Below are positions 1-5,944 of a DNA stretch of 7,758 nucleotides, one piece after another. Positions within the stretch are counted from its first letter, which is position 1; each line of letters begins with the position of its first letter. The stretch covers positions 1 to 7,758 of the forward strand of contig DKLE01000011.1 of the NCBI GenBank assembly GCA_002455605.1, read 5' to 3'. This DNA is from Firmicutes bacterium UBA6648. GTDB lineage: Bacteria > Bacillota > Clostridia > Peptostreptococcales > Anaerovoracaceae. Made by a program: the position numbers and the translations under genes. Below the pieces are notes generated by a model. It had not been told where the DNA came from, did no database searches, and saw only the letters and a program-made list of their open reading frames with translations.

Positions 1-18
1 TTTAGGAGGAAAATACTA

Positions 19-843
19 ATGGAAAAATTGATTATTACTGCGGCTATTTGTGGTGCAGAAGTAACAAAAGAACAGAATCCTGCTGTTCCTTACACAGTAG
101 AGGACGTGGTTAGAGAAGCAAAGTCAGCTTATGATGCAGGTGCATCCGTAATCCACCTTCACGTAAGAGAAGACGATGGAACTCCAACTCAGAGCAAGGA
201 CAGATTCCAGGTATGTGTTGATGCTATCAGAAAAGAGTGTCCGGATGCTATTATTCAGCCTTCAACAGGCGGTGCAGTTGGTATGACAGATCTGGAAAGA
301 TTACAGTCAACTGAGATCGTTCCTACTCCGGAATTTGCTACTTTAGATTGCGGTACTTGCAATTTTGGCGGAGATGATATCTTTGTAAATACAGATAATA
401 CTATTTTTAATTTTGCAAAGATCATGAAAGAAAGAGGCATTAAGCCTGAATTGGAAGTATTTGATAAAGGTATGATTGATACGGCATTAAAGGCAGATAA
501 GAAAGGCCTATTGGTACATCCCCTTCACTTTGACTTTGTATTGGGTGTTCAAATGTCTGCAACAATCCGTGACTTGTTATTTATGGTAGAAAGCCTTCCG
601 GCTGGTTCCACTTGGACTGCTACAGGTCTTGGTAAAAATGCATGGCACATTGCTGCTGCCACAATTTCACTTGGCGGACACGTAAGAGTTGGTTTCGAAG
701 ATAACCTTTATATGGAAAAAGGTGTTCTTGCAAAGAGCAACGGAGAAATGGTTGCTAAGGTTGTAGAAATTGCTAAGCTTCTTGGCAGAGAAATTGCTAC
801 TCCTGCTGAAGCAAGAGAAATCTTAAGTATGAAGCAGAAATAA
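19..843 (+). CDS. kce: 3-keto-5-aminohexanoate cleavage enzyme (BKACE family)
   Basis: Kce converts 3-keto-5-aminohexanoate plus acetyl-CoA to aminobutyryl-CoA and acetoacetate in the cytoplasmic lysine fermentation pathway. The 274-residue length fits the family. Expected active-site residues are visible: metal ligands H46 and H48 in the IHLHVR motif and E227 in VGFEDN (equivalent to E230 of the characterised Cloacimonas enzyme), E14, which in Kce contacts the substrate amino group, S82 in QPSTGG, R223 and D228. AGGAGG at 4-9 sits ten bases before the ATG. No promoter fits in the 18 bases before the gene, and a terminator follows directly, so it is probably the last gene of an operon extending left. 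Other BKACE enzymes act on different beta-keto acids. Retention of E14 favours true Kce, but finding kamA, kamDE, kdd or kal upstream would be needed to confirm it. Confidence 0.9.
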   Translation: MEKLIITAAICGAEVTKEQNPAVPYTVEDVVREAKSAYDAGASVIHLHVREDDGTPTQSKDRFQVCVDAIRKECPDAIIQPSTGGAVGMTDLERLQSTEIVPTPEFATLDCGTCNFGGDDIFVNTDNTIFNFAKIMKERGIKPELEVFDKGMIDTALKADKKGLLVHPLHFDFVLGVQMSATIRDLLFMVESLPAGSTWTATGLGKNAWHIAAATISLGGHVRVGFEDNLYMEKGVLAKSNGEMVAKVVEIAKLLGREIATPAEAREILSMKQK

Positions 844-860
844 ATATAAAATGAAATGGG

Positions 861-900
861 GAAGCGCTTCAAACTATAGAGGTTTGCAGCGCTTCTTTTT
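861..900 (+). terminator. Rho-independent terminator after kce
   Basis: GAAGCGCT (861-868) pairs with AGCGCTTC (888-895). The helix continues after one T/C mismatch with CAAAC (870-874) against GTTTG (882-886), around a 7-base loop, and five T residues follow (896-900). This is a strong intrinsic terminator. It lies 17 bases past the kce stop codon and ends 16 bases before the whiA ATG, so it may also limit read-through into whiA. Confidence 0.9.
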
Positions 901-916
901 AAGCTAGAGGGGTAAT

Positions 917-1861
917 ATGTCATTTTCGGTTGATACAAAAAATGAGCTGGCTCGGTTAGAGCAAGATAAAAAATGCTGTATGCTGGCTGAGATCGCAGGT
1001 TTTGTCCGCATGTGCGGAAGTATTCGATTAGCAGGCGGCGGAAAATTTACGATTATCATATCCACAGAGAATCCTGCTGTTGCAAGACATTTTAAAAAGA
1101 TGATTAAGGATTATTTTGATGTGGACGCAAATTTAGAAATCGGTCAGGGAACAACGTTAAAAAAAGGTCATATATATTTGCTGACGATAGGACCAGAGGA
1201 ACGAAGCGAACAAATTTTGCGTGAAACAGGAATTCTCATGGTCAGGGAAGGAATGAACTTCATAAGTGATGGAATTTATGAAGGCCTAATTAAAACCAAG
1301 TGCTGTCGTAAATCGTATTTAAGAGGAGTGTTTCTAGGAGCCGGAACGATTAGTGATCCGGAAAAGGGATATCATATTGAATTTGTATGCAGCACGCAGA
1401 CTTTGTCCAATGATGTAAAAAAATTAATTAACAGCTTTGTGGGTTTACATGCAAAGCAGGTACAAAGAAAAAAAAGCTATGTGGTATATGTTAAAGAGTC
1501 GGAACAAATTGTGGATATTTTAAATATATTAAAGGCACATGGTCAATTACTGAAATTTGAAGATACGAGAATATTGAAAGAAATGCGCAATAAGACAAAC
1601 CGCATTAATAACTGCGACAATGCAAACTTAGATAAAACTTTAAATGCTTCACAAAAACAATTAGAAGCCATAAGATGGATAGACAAAAAAAGAGGATTAG
1701 ATTTCTTAAATGATAAATTAAAAGAAGTAGCTTTACTGCGATTAGACAATCCGGATGCCACTTTGCAGGAATTGGCTGATATGATGGAGCCGCCTTTAAA
1801 GAAATCAGGAATCAATCATCGGTTAAAAAAAATAGAAGAAATTGCTGAGAAATTAGTATAA
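917..1861 (+). CDS. whiA: DNA-binding protein WhiA
   Basis: WhiA is a conserved Gram-positive DNA-binding protein, needed for sporulation septation in Streptomyces and linked to cell division and chromosome segregation in Bacillus. The 314 residues are full length. The N-terminal part is a degenerate LAGLIDADG homing-endonuclease fold, with repeats near residues 22-36 (MLAEIAGFVRMCGSI) and 133-146 (SYLRGVFLGAGTIS). The C-terminal helix-turn-helix is near 268-313, including SGINHRLKK at 297-305. The GAGGGG ribosome binding site (907-912) is well placed for this ATG. In many Firmicutes whiA follows rapZ and yvcK. Here it follows kce and its terminator, and the gap has no room for a separate promoter downstream of the hairpin. 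Transcription may come from read-through or from a promoter overlapping the end of kce. No clear terminator follows the gene. Confidence 0.95.
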   Translation: MSFSVDTKNELARLEQDKKCCMLAEIAGFVRMCGSIRLAGGGKFTIIISTENPAVARHFKKMIKDYFDVDANLEIGQGTTLKKGHIYLLTIGPEERSEQILRETGILMVREGMNFISDGIYEGLIKTKCCRKSYLRGVFLGAGTISDPEKGYHIEFVCSTQTLSNDVKKLINSFVGLHAKQVQRKKSYVVYVKESEQIVDILNILKAHGQLLKFEDTRILKEMRNKTNRINNCDNANLDKTLNASQKQLEAIRWIDKKRGLDFLNDKLKEVALLRLDNPDATLQELADMMEPPLKKSGINHRLKKIEEIAEKLV

Positions 1862-1883
1862 AAATAGATGAGAAAAATGTCAA
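1855..1883 (-). promoter_or_regulatory. Predicted antisense promoter at the whiA 3' end
   Basis: On the minus strand TTGACA (1883-1878) is followed by exactly 17 bases and then TATACT (1860-1855), a near-perfect sigma-A match. A second TTGACA (1893-1888) lies ten bases further upstream, making a doubled -35 motif. Transcription would start near 1848 and run antisense into the last part of whiA. There is no plausible minus-strand gene there, so the product would be an antisense RNA if the promoter is active. AT-rich intergenic DNA does produce such matches by chance. Confidence 0.4.
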
Positions 1884-1933
1884 TGTATGTCAAGTTTTTT
1901 TAGAAAAACAAAGTATAAACAAGCTGAAAGAAC

Positions 1934-2108
1934 TGTGGATAACTTTTTGTTGACAAATATAAAAAAAGCTGAAACGAAGTAAAATAAAGGGATAAAAGAA
2001 GTTAAATTATACACAGGTCATATGGGATAAAATTGTATACAATTTCTGCGAATTATGTGGAAAAGTGGCGAAACGTTTAAAATACTGACATTTTAAGGCT
2101 GTGGAAAA
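1934..2108. promoter_or_regulatory. Cluster of four DnaA-box-like sites
   Basis: Four 9-mers match TTWTNCACA. TGTGGATAA at 1934-1942 is the complement of the strong box TTATCCACA. TTATACACA lies at 2007-2015 on the plus strand. TGTGGAAAA occurs at 2056-2064 and 2100-2108, each the complement of TTTTCCACA. Centre-to-centre spacings are 73, 49 and 44 bases. The surrounding 1862-2142 stretch is noncoding and AT-rich, and carries a 9-base direct repeat AAGCTGAAA (1921-1929, 1966-1974). The cluster could be a DnaA-titrating or DnaA-regulated site upstream of the DUF554 gene. Without dnaA, dnaN, rpmH or a recognisable unwinding element nearby, I do not call it oriC. Confidence 0.6.
2030..2045. promoter_or_regulatory. 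16-bp perfect palindrome, GntR-type operator candidate
   Basis: AAATTGTATACAATTT is fully self-complementary. Its core TTGTATACAA is the same as the core of the Bacillus subtilis gluconate operator bound by GntR, and FadR/GntR-family sites often have this form. It lies between the second and third DnaA-box-like sites, about 100 bases before the DUF554 start. No regulator gene is in the window. I found no convincing -35/-10 pair here, although TAAAAT at 2028-2033 overlaps the left edge of the palindrome and could serve as a -10. Confidence 0.45.
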
Positions 2109-2142
2109 CGACTTAATTTTACAAGAAAGGAACATAAATTTA

Positions 2143-2823
2143 ATGTTTGGAGTTTTGATAAATACCTTAGCTGTTATAATTGGCAGTACAGTGGGATTAT
2201 TGTTGAAAAAAGGGATTCCGGACAGCATACGGGATATTGTAATGAAAGGCTTGGCCCTGTGCACGATTTATATCGGCATAACCGGTTCCTTAAAGGGCCA
2301 AAACACGTTAATTTTAATTTTGTCCATAGCTATAGGTGCAGCTATCGGACAGGGGTTGGATTTGGATAAACGGCTGAATCAATTTGCAGAGAAGCTGGAA
2401 GAAAAATTTAAGAAGAACGGAGAACAGGGTTCAGTAGCGGAAGGCTTTGTGACCGCAAGCCTGATTTTTTGTGTAGGCGCAATGACCATAGTAGGGTCTC
2501 TCAGAGCCGGGCTTATGGGAGATTATGAAATGCTCATGACCAAATCTATTTTAGATTTAATATCCTCCTGTGTTTTTGCATCGGCACTGGGTATCGGCGT
2601 TTTACTTTCAGCGGGATTTGTATTGGTGTTTCAAGGTGCTATCGTATTGCTTGCCCAATATGTATCTCCTTTTTTGGGTGATGCTGTTATAGCTGAAATG
2701 ACATGTGCAGGCTCTATTCTTATCATAGGCTTAGGCTTGAATATTCTGGGCGTTACTCAACTAAAAATAATGAATTATTTGCCTGCTATTTTTATGCCTA
2801 TTATTTTATGCATGTTCATGTAA
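2143..2823 (+). CDS. DUF554 family membrane protein (YdfK/YqgA-like)
   Basis: This is a 226-residue polytopic membrane protein of the DUF554 family, annotated in places as a possible transporter; its function is unknown. Hydrophobic segments lie near residues 1-21, 35-50, 54-73, 103-120, 136-178 (probably two helices), 190-204 and 212-226. A charged cytoplasmic-type loop (75-95, many K and E) separates the first three from the rest. GAMTIVGS at 112-119 is the conserved family motif. I chose the ATG at 2143 because the family begins with a short MxGxLxN stretch and AGAAAGGA (2124-2131) precedes it. An in-frame GTG at 2101 would add 14 polar residues, lacks a ribosome binding site and overlaps a DnaA-box-like site. 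The DnaA-box cluster and a palindrome lie directly upstream. Confidence 0.85.
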   Translation: MFGVLINTLAVIIGSTVGLLLKKGIPDSIRDIVMKGLALCTIYIGITGSLKGQNTLILILSIAIGAAIGQGLDLDKRLNQFAEKLEEKFKKNGEQGSVAEGFVTASLIFCVGAMTIVGSLRAGLMGDYEMLMTKSILDLISSCVFASALGIGVLLSAGFVLVFQGAIVLLAQYVSPFLGDAVIAEMTCAGSILIIGLGLNILGVTQLKIMNYLPAIFMPIILCMFM

Positions 2824-2859
2824 TCTTAATCTGCCGTTAATAATTCTGTAAGAATAGGG

Positions 2860-2868
2860 TGGTATAAT
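2860..2868 (+). promoter_or_regulatory. Extended -10 promoter for the zinc ribbon gene
   Basis: TGGTATAAT gives a perfect -10 hexamer (2863-2868) with the TGn extension. No good -35 lies at 16-18 bases, which is tolerated by extended -10 promoters. Transcription would start near 2875, about 45 bases before the ATG at 2919. Confidence 0.6.
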
Positions 2869-2918
2869 AAGCGGATAAATAAGAATAAAGTTCTTTTGAT
2901 ATATAGGGGGAATAGAGA

Positions 2919-3128
2919 ATGGAAAAGAAACAATACATATGTCCAAAATGTGGATGTCATGAATATGAACACGATCAATTTCAGGCTACAGGGGGGAATT
3001 TTGCAAAAATATTTGATGTGCAGAACAAAAAGTTTATAACCATAAGCTGCACTCAGTGCGGATATACAGAGCTATATAAAGCCGGAAATTCTTCAGGCTG
3101 GGATATTCTGGACTTCCTTATGGGATAA
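2919..3128 (+). CDS. Small zinc ribbon protein (DUF2082-type)
   Basis: This 69-residue protein has a four-cysteine zinc ribbon: C8-x2-C11 at the start (CPKC) and C44-x2-C47 (CTQCGYTELYK). Between them is the family stretch TGG...FDVQNKKF, and it ends in an ILDFLMG tail. This pattern fits the DUF2082 (zinc_ribbon_13) family of predicted nucleic-acid-binding proteins, whose role is unknown. AGGGGG (2905-2910) lies eight bases before the ATG. It has its own extended -10 promoter, and a bidirectional terminator follows, so it is probably transcribed alone, with possible read-through from the DUF554 gene. Confidence 0.85.
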   Translation: MEKKQYICPKCGCHEYEHDQFQATGGNFAKIFDVQNKKFITISCTQCGYTELYKAGNSSGWDILDFLMG

Positions 3129-3153
3129 CTATAAATAACTGACTCACTTTGCC

Positions 3154-3190
3154 AAAAATGCTAAGGATGAAATTCCTTAGCATTTTTATT
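3154..3190. terminator. Bidirectional terminator between convergent genes
   Basis: A perfect 14-bp stem joins AAAAATGCTAAGGA (3154-3167) to TCCTTAGCATTTTT (3174-3187) around the 6-base loop TGAAAT. T-rich sequence follows on the plus strand, and the A-run of the left arm gives a U-tract on the minus strand. It sits between the zinc ribbon gene (stop at 3128) and the convergent UPF0210 gene (stop at 3203), so it can end both transcripts. Confidence 0.9.
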
Positions 3191-3202
3191 TATCTGATTA
3201 AA

Positions 3203-4561
3203 TTAATTTTTTAAACTTTGAAGAGGAGCAGGAATTCTTCCGCCGCGGTTAATCATTGCAGCCGGAGATTTGGAATTCAGTTTCATAACCGGACCGTTTC
3301 CCAGAAGACCACCGAAGTCTAACTCTTCTCCTTCCTCCAGACCTACTGCAGGAATTACTCTGACAGCGGTAGTTTTTGAATTGACCATTCCGATAGCCGC
3401 TTCGTCTGCTATAATAGCAGATATTACTTCGGAAGGTGTATCTCCGGGAATAACAATCATATCAAGGCCTACCGAGCAAACTGCGGTCATTGCTTCCAGC
3501 TTCTCAATGGAAAGCACCCCTGCTCTGGCGGCATCTATCATGCCGGCATCTTCTGTAACCGGAATAAATGCACCGGATAAACCTCCTACATTGGAAGAAG
3601 CCATGACTCCGCCTTTTTTAACGGCATCGTTCAGCATTGCTAAAGCAGCAGTCGTTCCGTGTGTGCCGCATTGTTCCAGACCGATTTCCTCCAATATATG
3701 TGCCACTGAGTCACCGATGGCCGGAGTTGGAGCCAAAGAAAGGTCAATAATGCCAAAAGGAACTCCAAGCTGTTTTGAAGCCTCGCTTCCCACCAGCTGC
3801 CCCATTCGAGTAATTTTAAAAGCAGTCTTTTTTATCACATCTGCTACTTCCGATAAATCCGCATCTTTAGGCATTTTAGCTAAGGCAGCACGTACGACGC
3901 CCGGACCGGAAACCCCTACATTGAGAACACAGTCTGGTTCTCCCGGACCGTGAAAGGCGCCGGCCATGAAGGGATTATCTTCTGGGGCATTGCAGAATAC
4001 CACAAGCTTTGCTGCACCGATGCATTGTTTCTCTTTCGTGGCTTCAGCCGCTGCTTTTATAATTCCTCCCATCAACTTTACTGCGTCCATGTTAATGCCG
4101 GCTTTTGTGGAACCGATATTTATGGAAGAACATACATATTCTGTTTCCGCCAGAGCCTTGGGTATGGATTCAATCAACGCCTTGTCTCCGGGAGAAAAGC
4201 CTTTATGAACCAATGCAGAAAATCCACCGATAAAGTTTACCCCCACATCTTTAGCAGCCTTGTCCAAGGTTTTGGCATACTTGACAGGATCCCCGCCGGA
4301 AGCTCCTACCAGTATAGCAATAGGAGTCACTGAAATTCTTTTGTTTACAATAGGAATACCGTACTTCTTCTCAATTTGTTCGCCGGTTTTAACTAAATCT
4401 TTTGCATAACTGTATATTTTGTTATAAACCTTTTCACAGGACTTATCAATATCGCTGTCACAGCAGTCGATTAATGATATACCCATGGTTATCGTTCGTA
4501 TATCAAGATTTTCGTCTTGGATCATGGTGATGGTTTCCATGATGTCGGTCATATTCAGCAT
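3203..4561 (-). CDS. UPF0210 / DUF711 family protein (PFL-like fold)
   Basis: This 452-residue protein has the full length and sequence character of UPF0210 (DUF711), often annotated 'PFL family protein' because the fold resembles pyruvate formate-lyase. The biochemical function is unknown. Recognisable stretches are LDIRTITMGISL (19-30), CGTHGTTAALAML (298-310), SSNVGGLSGAFIPVTED (322-338) and the C-terminal NRGGRIPAP (438-446). The RVxGY/W glycyl-radical motif of true PFL enzymes is absent, so glycyl-radical chemistry is not supported. A GGGGAGG ribosome binding site (4576-4570) is eight bases before the chosen ATG. A second in-frame ATG at 4552 is also possible. The gene follows the ACT-domain gene by 20 bases, and that pairing recurs in Gram-positive genomes. 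Confidence 0.9.
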   Translation of the reverse strand: MLNMTDIMETITMIQDENLDIRTITMGISLIDCCDSDIDKSCEKVYNKIYSYAKDLVKTGEQIEKKYGIPIVNKRISVTPIAILVGASGGDPVKYAKTLDKAAKDVGVNFIGGFSALVHKGFSPGDKALIESIPKALAETEYVCSSINIGSTKAGINMDAVKLMGGIIKAAAEATKEKQCIGAAKLVVFCNAPEDNPFMAGAFHGPGEPDCVLNVGVSGPGVVRAALAKMPKDADLSEVADVIKKTAFKITRMGQLVGSEASKQLGVPFGIIDLSLAPTPAIGDSVAHILEEIGLEQCGTHGTTAALAMLNDAVKKGGVMASSNVGGLSGAFIPVTEDAGMIDAARAGVLSIEKLEAMTAVCSVGLDMIVIPGDTPSEVISAIIADEAAIGMVNSKTTAVRVIPAVGLEEGEELDFGGLLGNGPVMKLNSKSPAAMINRGGRIPAPLQSLKN

Positions 4562-4581
4562 TACATGTACCTCCCCGTATC

Positions 4582-4845
4582 CTAAATTCTGTGCATTGAA
4601 TTAAAAATATCTTCGTGCATAACGTGAATGGTCATGCCGGATACATTTTTATGCAAATTATCTTTTAAGGTGTCTAGTTCACAGTTCATCTGTGATATAT
4701 CGATAAGCATGACCATTGCAAAGTAATCTTGCAGTACCGATTGAGTTACTTCTACAACATTTGCATTGGCTTCGGCGCAAGTAGTGCTGACTTTTGCCAA
4801 TATGCCCACCATGTCTTTACCGATTACGGTTACTACTGCCTTCAT
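4582..4845 (-). CDS. ACT domain protein, UPF0237 family
   Basis: This 87-residue protein consists almost entirely of one ACT domain. It opens with the beta-strand AVVTVIGKDMVGILAKVS, which carries the GKDxxGI ligand-loop motif (residues 9-14) typical of the GcvR-like/UPF0237 group, followed by a helix and NVVEVTQSVLQDYFAMVMLI. ACT domains bind amino acids or other small ligands and often act as dimers that control a partner. AAGGAGG (4860-4854) sits eight bases before the ATG. The UPF0210 gene follows after 20 bases, so co-transcription is very likely. By inference the ACT protein senses a ligand and modulates the UPF0210 protein; the sequence does not show what the ligand is. Confidence 0.9.
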   Translation of the reverse strand: MKAVVTVIGKDMVGILAKVSTTCAEANANVVEVTQSVLQDYFAMVMLIDISQMNCELDTLKDNLHKNVSGMTIHVMHEDIFNSMHRI

Positions 4846-4894
4846 ATATTAATCCTCCTTTTGTGATTCCAAACAAAAATTATCTAATATTTTA

Positions 4895-5944
4895 TTATTT
4901 TAGCACATTGTAGTGGTTGTCTGCAAGAGATCTATTCTTAGAATAAGTTATTTTAATATCCGGGTACATTTTTATAAAATAATTTTTATTGCTGCCTTTA
5001 TTTCCGATCATATTAGAAAAGCATTTTTCGTTGCTTTCAAAGCTGTAATGCTGTATCTCCCGGTTGAAATCATCGGAATTTAAGTCCGCAGCTAAAAGGC
5101 TTTGCAATTGAGCTTCAAGGGCTTCTCTGGCTATTTGGGATTCCACAAGCTGTCTGAAGGATGGGTGGTAAGTTCCACCGGTGACAGCACCGTTTTCATT
5201 GATGATATCCGTACTTTTTAATCCTACTCGGATAATCTTGATACCAGCATGATCCAGTATTTTATACATTTCTTTTGTGGTAAAAACTGCTTCTTCCTGG
5301 GAAAGCGGCTTATAATCACCCCGATGATACATATTTAACAGCTCCGTATCCTCAATAATGATAGTGGGGTAAAGACGAGCGATGGAAGGTGCGATTTTAA
5401 CTGTCTCTTTTGCAGAATAAATGGATTTTTCACGAGTATCTCCGGGCAATCCAATCATTAACTGAATGCCCAGCTCCAAAGCATATGATTGGATTAATTC
5501 ACAGCTTTTATATACGATTTCGCTGTTATGTCCGCGGTTAGACGCATGGAGTACGGTATCGTCAAAGGACTGAACACCCAGTTCGATGATATCTACACTG
5601 TATTTCTTTAGATTGCTTAAAATTTCTTCATTAATATAATCCGGTCTTGTGGAAAGGTGAATTTTATCGATTAAGCCTTGATCTTTATATTGCTTGGCAA
5701 CGGACAAGTAAGAGTTTTGCTGAGCTATAGGGATACCGGTAAAGCTGCCTCCAAAGAATGCAACCTCTATGGTTTCCAGGCCTCTCCCTGTTAGGGTGGG
5801 GAGATATTGCTCAATAATGGTTTTTACGTCTTCGCCGTAAACTGGGTTTTGCCTTGCCGTAATTTTTTTTTGATTACAAAAAACACAATCGTTGGGACAG
5901 CCTTCGTGTGGAATAAAAATAGGTATAATGGCATGCTTTTTCAT
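4895..5944 (-). CDS. Elp3-like radical SAM protein without acetyltransferase domain
   Basis: This 349-residue radical SAM protein belongs to the Elp3/YhcC-like group. The [4Fe-4S] cluster motif is C16-x3-C20-x2-C23 (CPNDCVFC). It also has a GGSFT SAM-site motif at 65-69, STRPDYI (98-104), ELGVQSFDD (121-129) and GLPGD (165-169). The protein ends about 180 residues after the last motif, with no room for the GNAT domain that full Elp3 uses in tRNA wobble-uridine modification, so its substrate is unknown. I chose the ATG at 5944 because it overlaps the upstream TGA as ATGA and has GGAG (5954-5951) six bases before it. The ATG at 5956 adds four residues but has no ribosome binding site. Clostridial relatives often sit between rnc and smc; here the neighbour is a GME-fold gene. 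Confidence 0.88.
   Translation of the reverse strand: MKKHAIIPIFIPHEGCPNDCVFCNQKKITARQNPVYGEDVKTIIEQYLPTLTGRGLETIEVAFFGGSFTGIPIAQQNSYLSVAKQYKDQGLIDKIHLSTRPDYINEEILSNLKKYSVDIIELGVQSFDDTVLHASNRGHNSEIVYKSCELIQSYALELGIQLMIGLPGDTREKSIYSAKETVKIAPSIARLYPTIIIEDTELLNMYHRGDYKPLSQEEAVFTTKEMYKILDHAGIKIIRVGLKSTDIINENGAVTGGTYHPSFRQLVESQIAREALEAQLQSLLAADLNSDDFNREIQHYSFESNEKCFSNMIGNKGSNKNYFIKMYPDIKITYSKNRSLADNHYNVLK
4897..4926 (-). promoter_or_regulatory. Possible internal promoter for the ACT/UPF0210 genes
   Basis: Inside the last codons of the radical SAM gene the minus strand reads TTGCAG (4926-4921), an 18-base gap, then TAAAAT (4902-4897) preceded by TGC, an extended -10. Transcription would start about 45 bases before the ACT gene. 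The gap between the two genes (49 bases) holds no terminator, so the pair may also be read from the upstream promoter near 6650. Confidence 0.35.

Noticed and set aside
1543..1815. Minus-strand open frame under whiA, in front of the antisense promoter
   Set aside because: The translation resembles no family and mirrors the whiA helix-turn-helix region, so any transcript there would more likely be noncoding.
1877..1900. Direct repeat ATGTCAA followed by a T-run after whiA as a terminator
   Set aside because: The repeats are direct, not inverted, so no stem forms before the T-run. They are better explained as two -35 hexamers on the other strand.
1862..2142. Calling this region the chromosomal origin (oriC)
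   Set aside because: The DnaA-box cluster is suggestive, but dnaA, dnaN and rpmH are absent, no clear unwinding element or DnaA-trio repeat was seen, and the flanking genes are not arranged divergently.
2101..2142. Upstream GTG start for the DUF554 gene
   Set aside because: It adds 14 polar residues not typical of the family, lacks a ribosome binding site and overlaps a DnaA-box-like site. The ATG at 2143 has AGAAAGGA upstream and gives the usual N-terminus.
2843..2855. Small hairpin ATTCT-GTA-AGAAT after the DUF554 gene
   Set aside because: The stem is only five base pairs with no T-run, so it is too weak for a terminator.
3270..4333. Plus-strand open frames opposite the UPF0210 gene (3270-3953, 3950-4333, 3966-4208)
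   Set aside because: They are antisense to a well-recognised conserved gene, show no family resemblance and are explained by the base composition of the true coding strand.
3203..4561. Glycyl radical enzyme (true pyruvate formate-lyase)
   Set aside because: The C-terminal RVxGY/W glycyl radical motif is missing, and the sequence matches UPF0210 instead.
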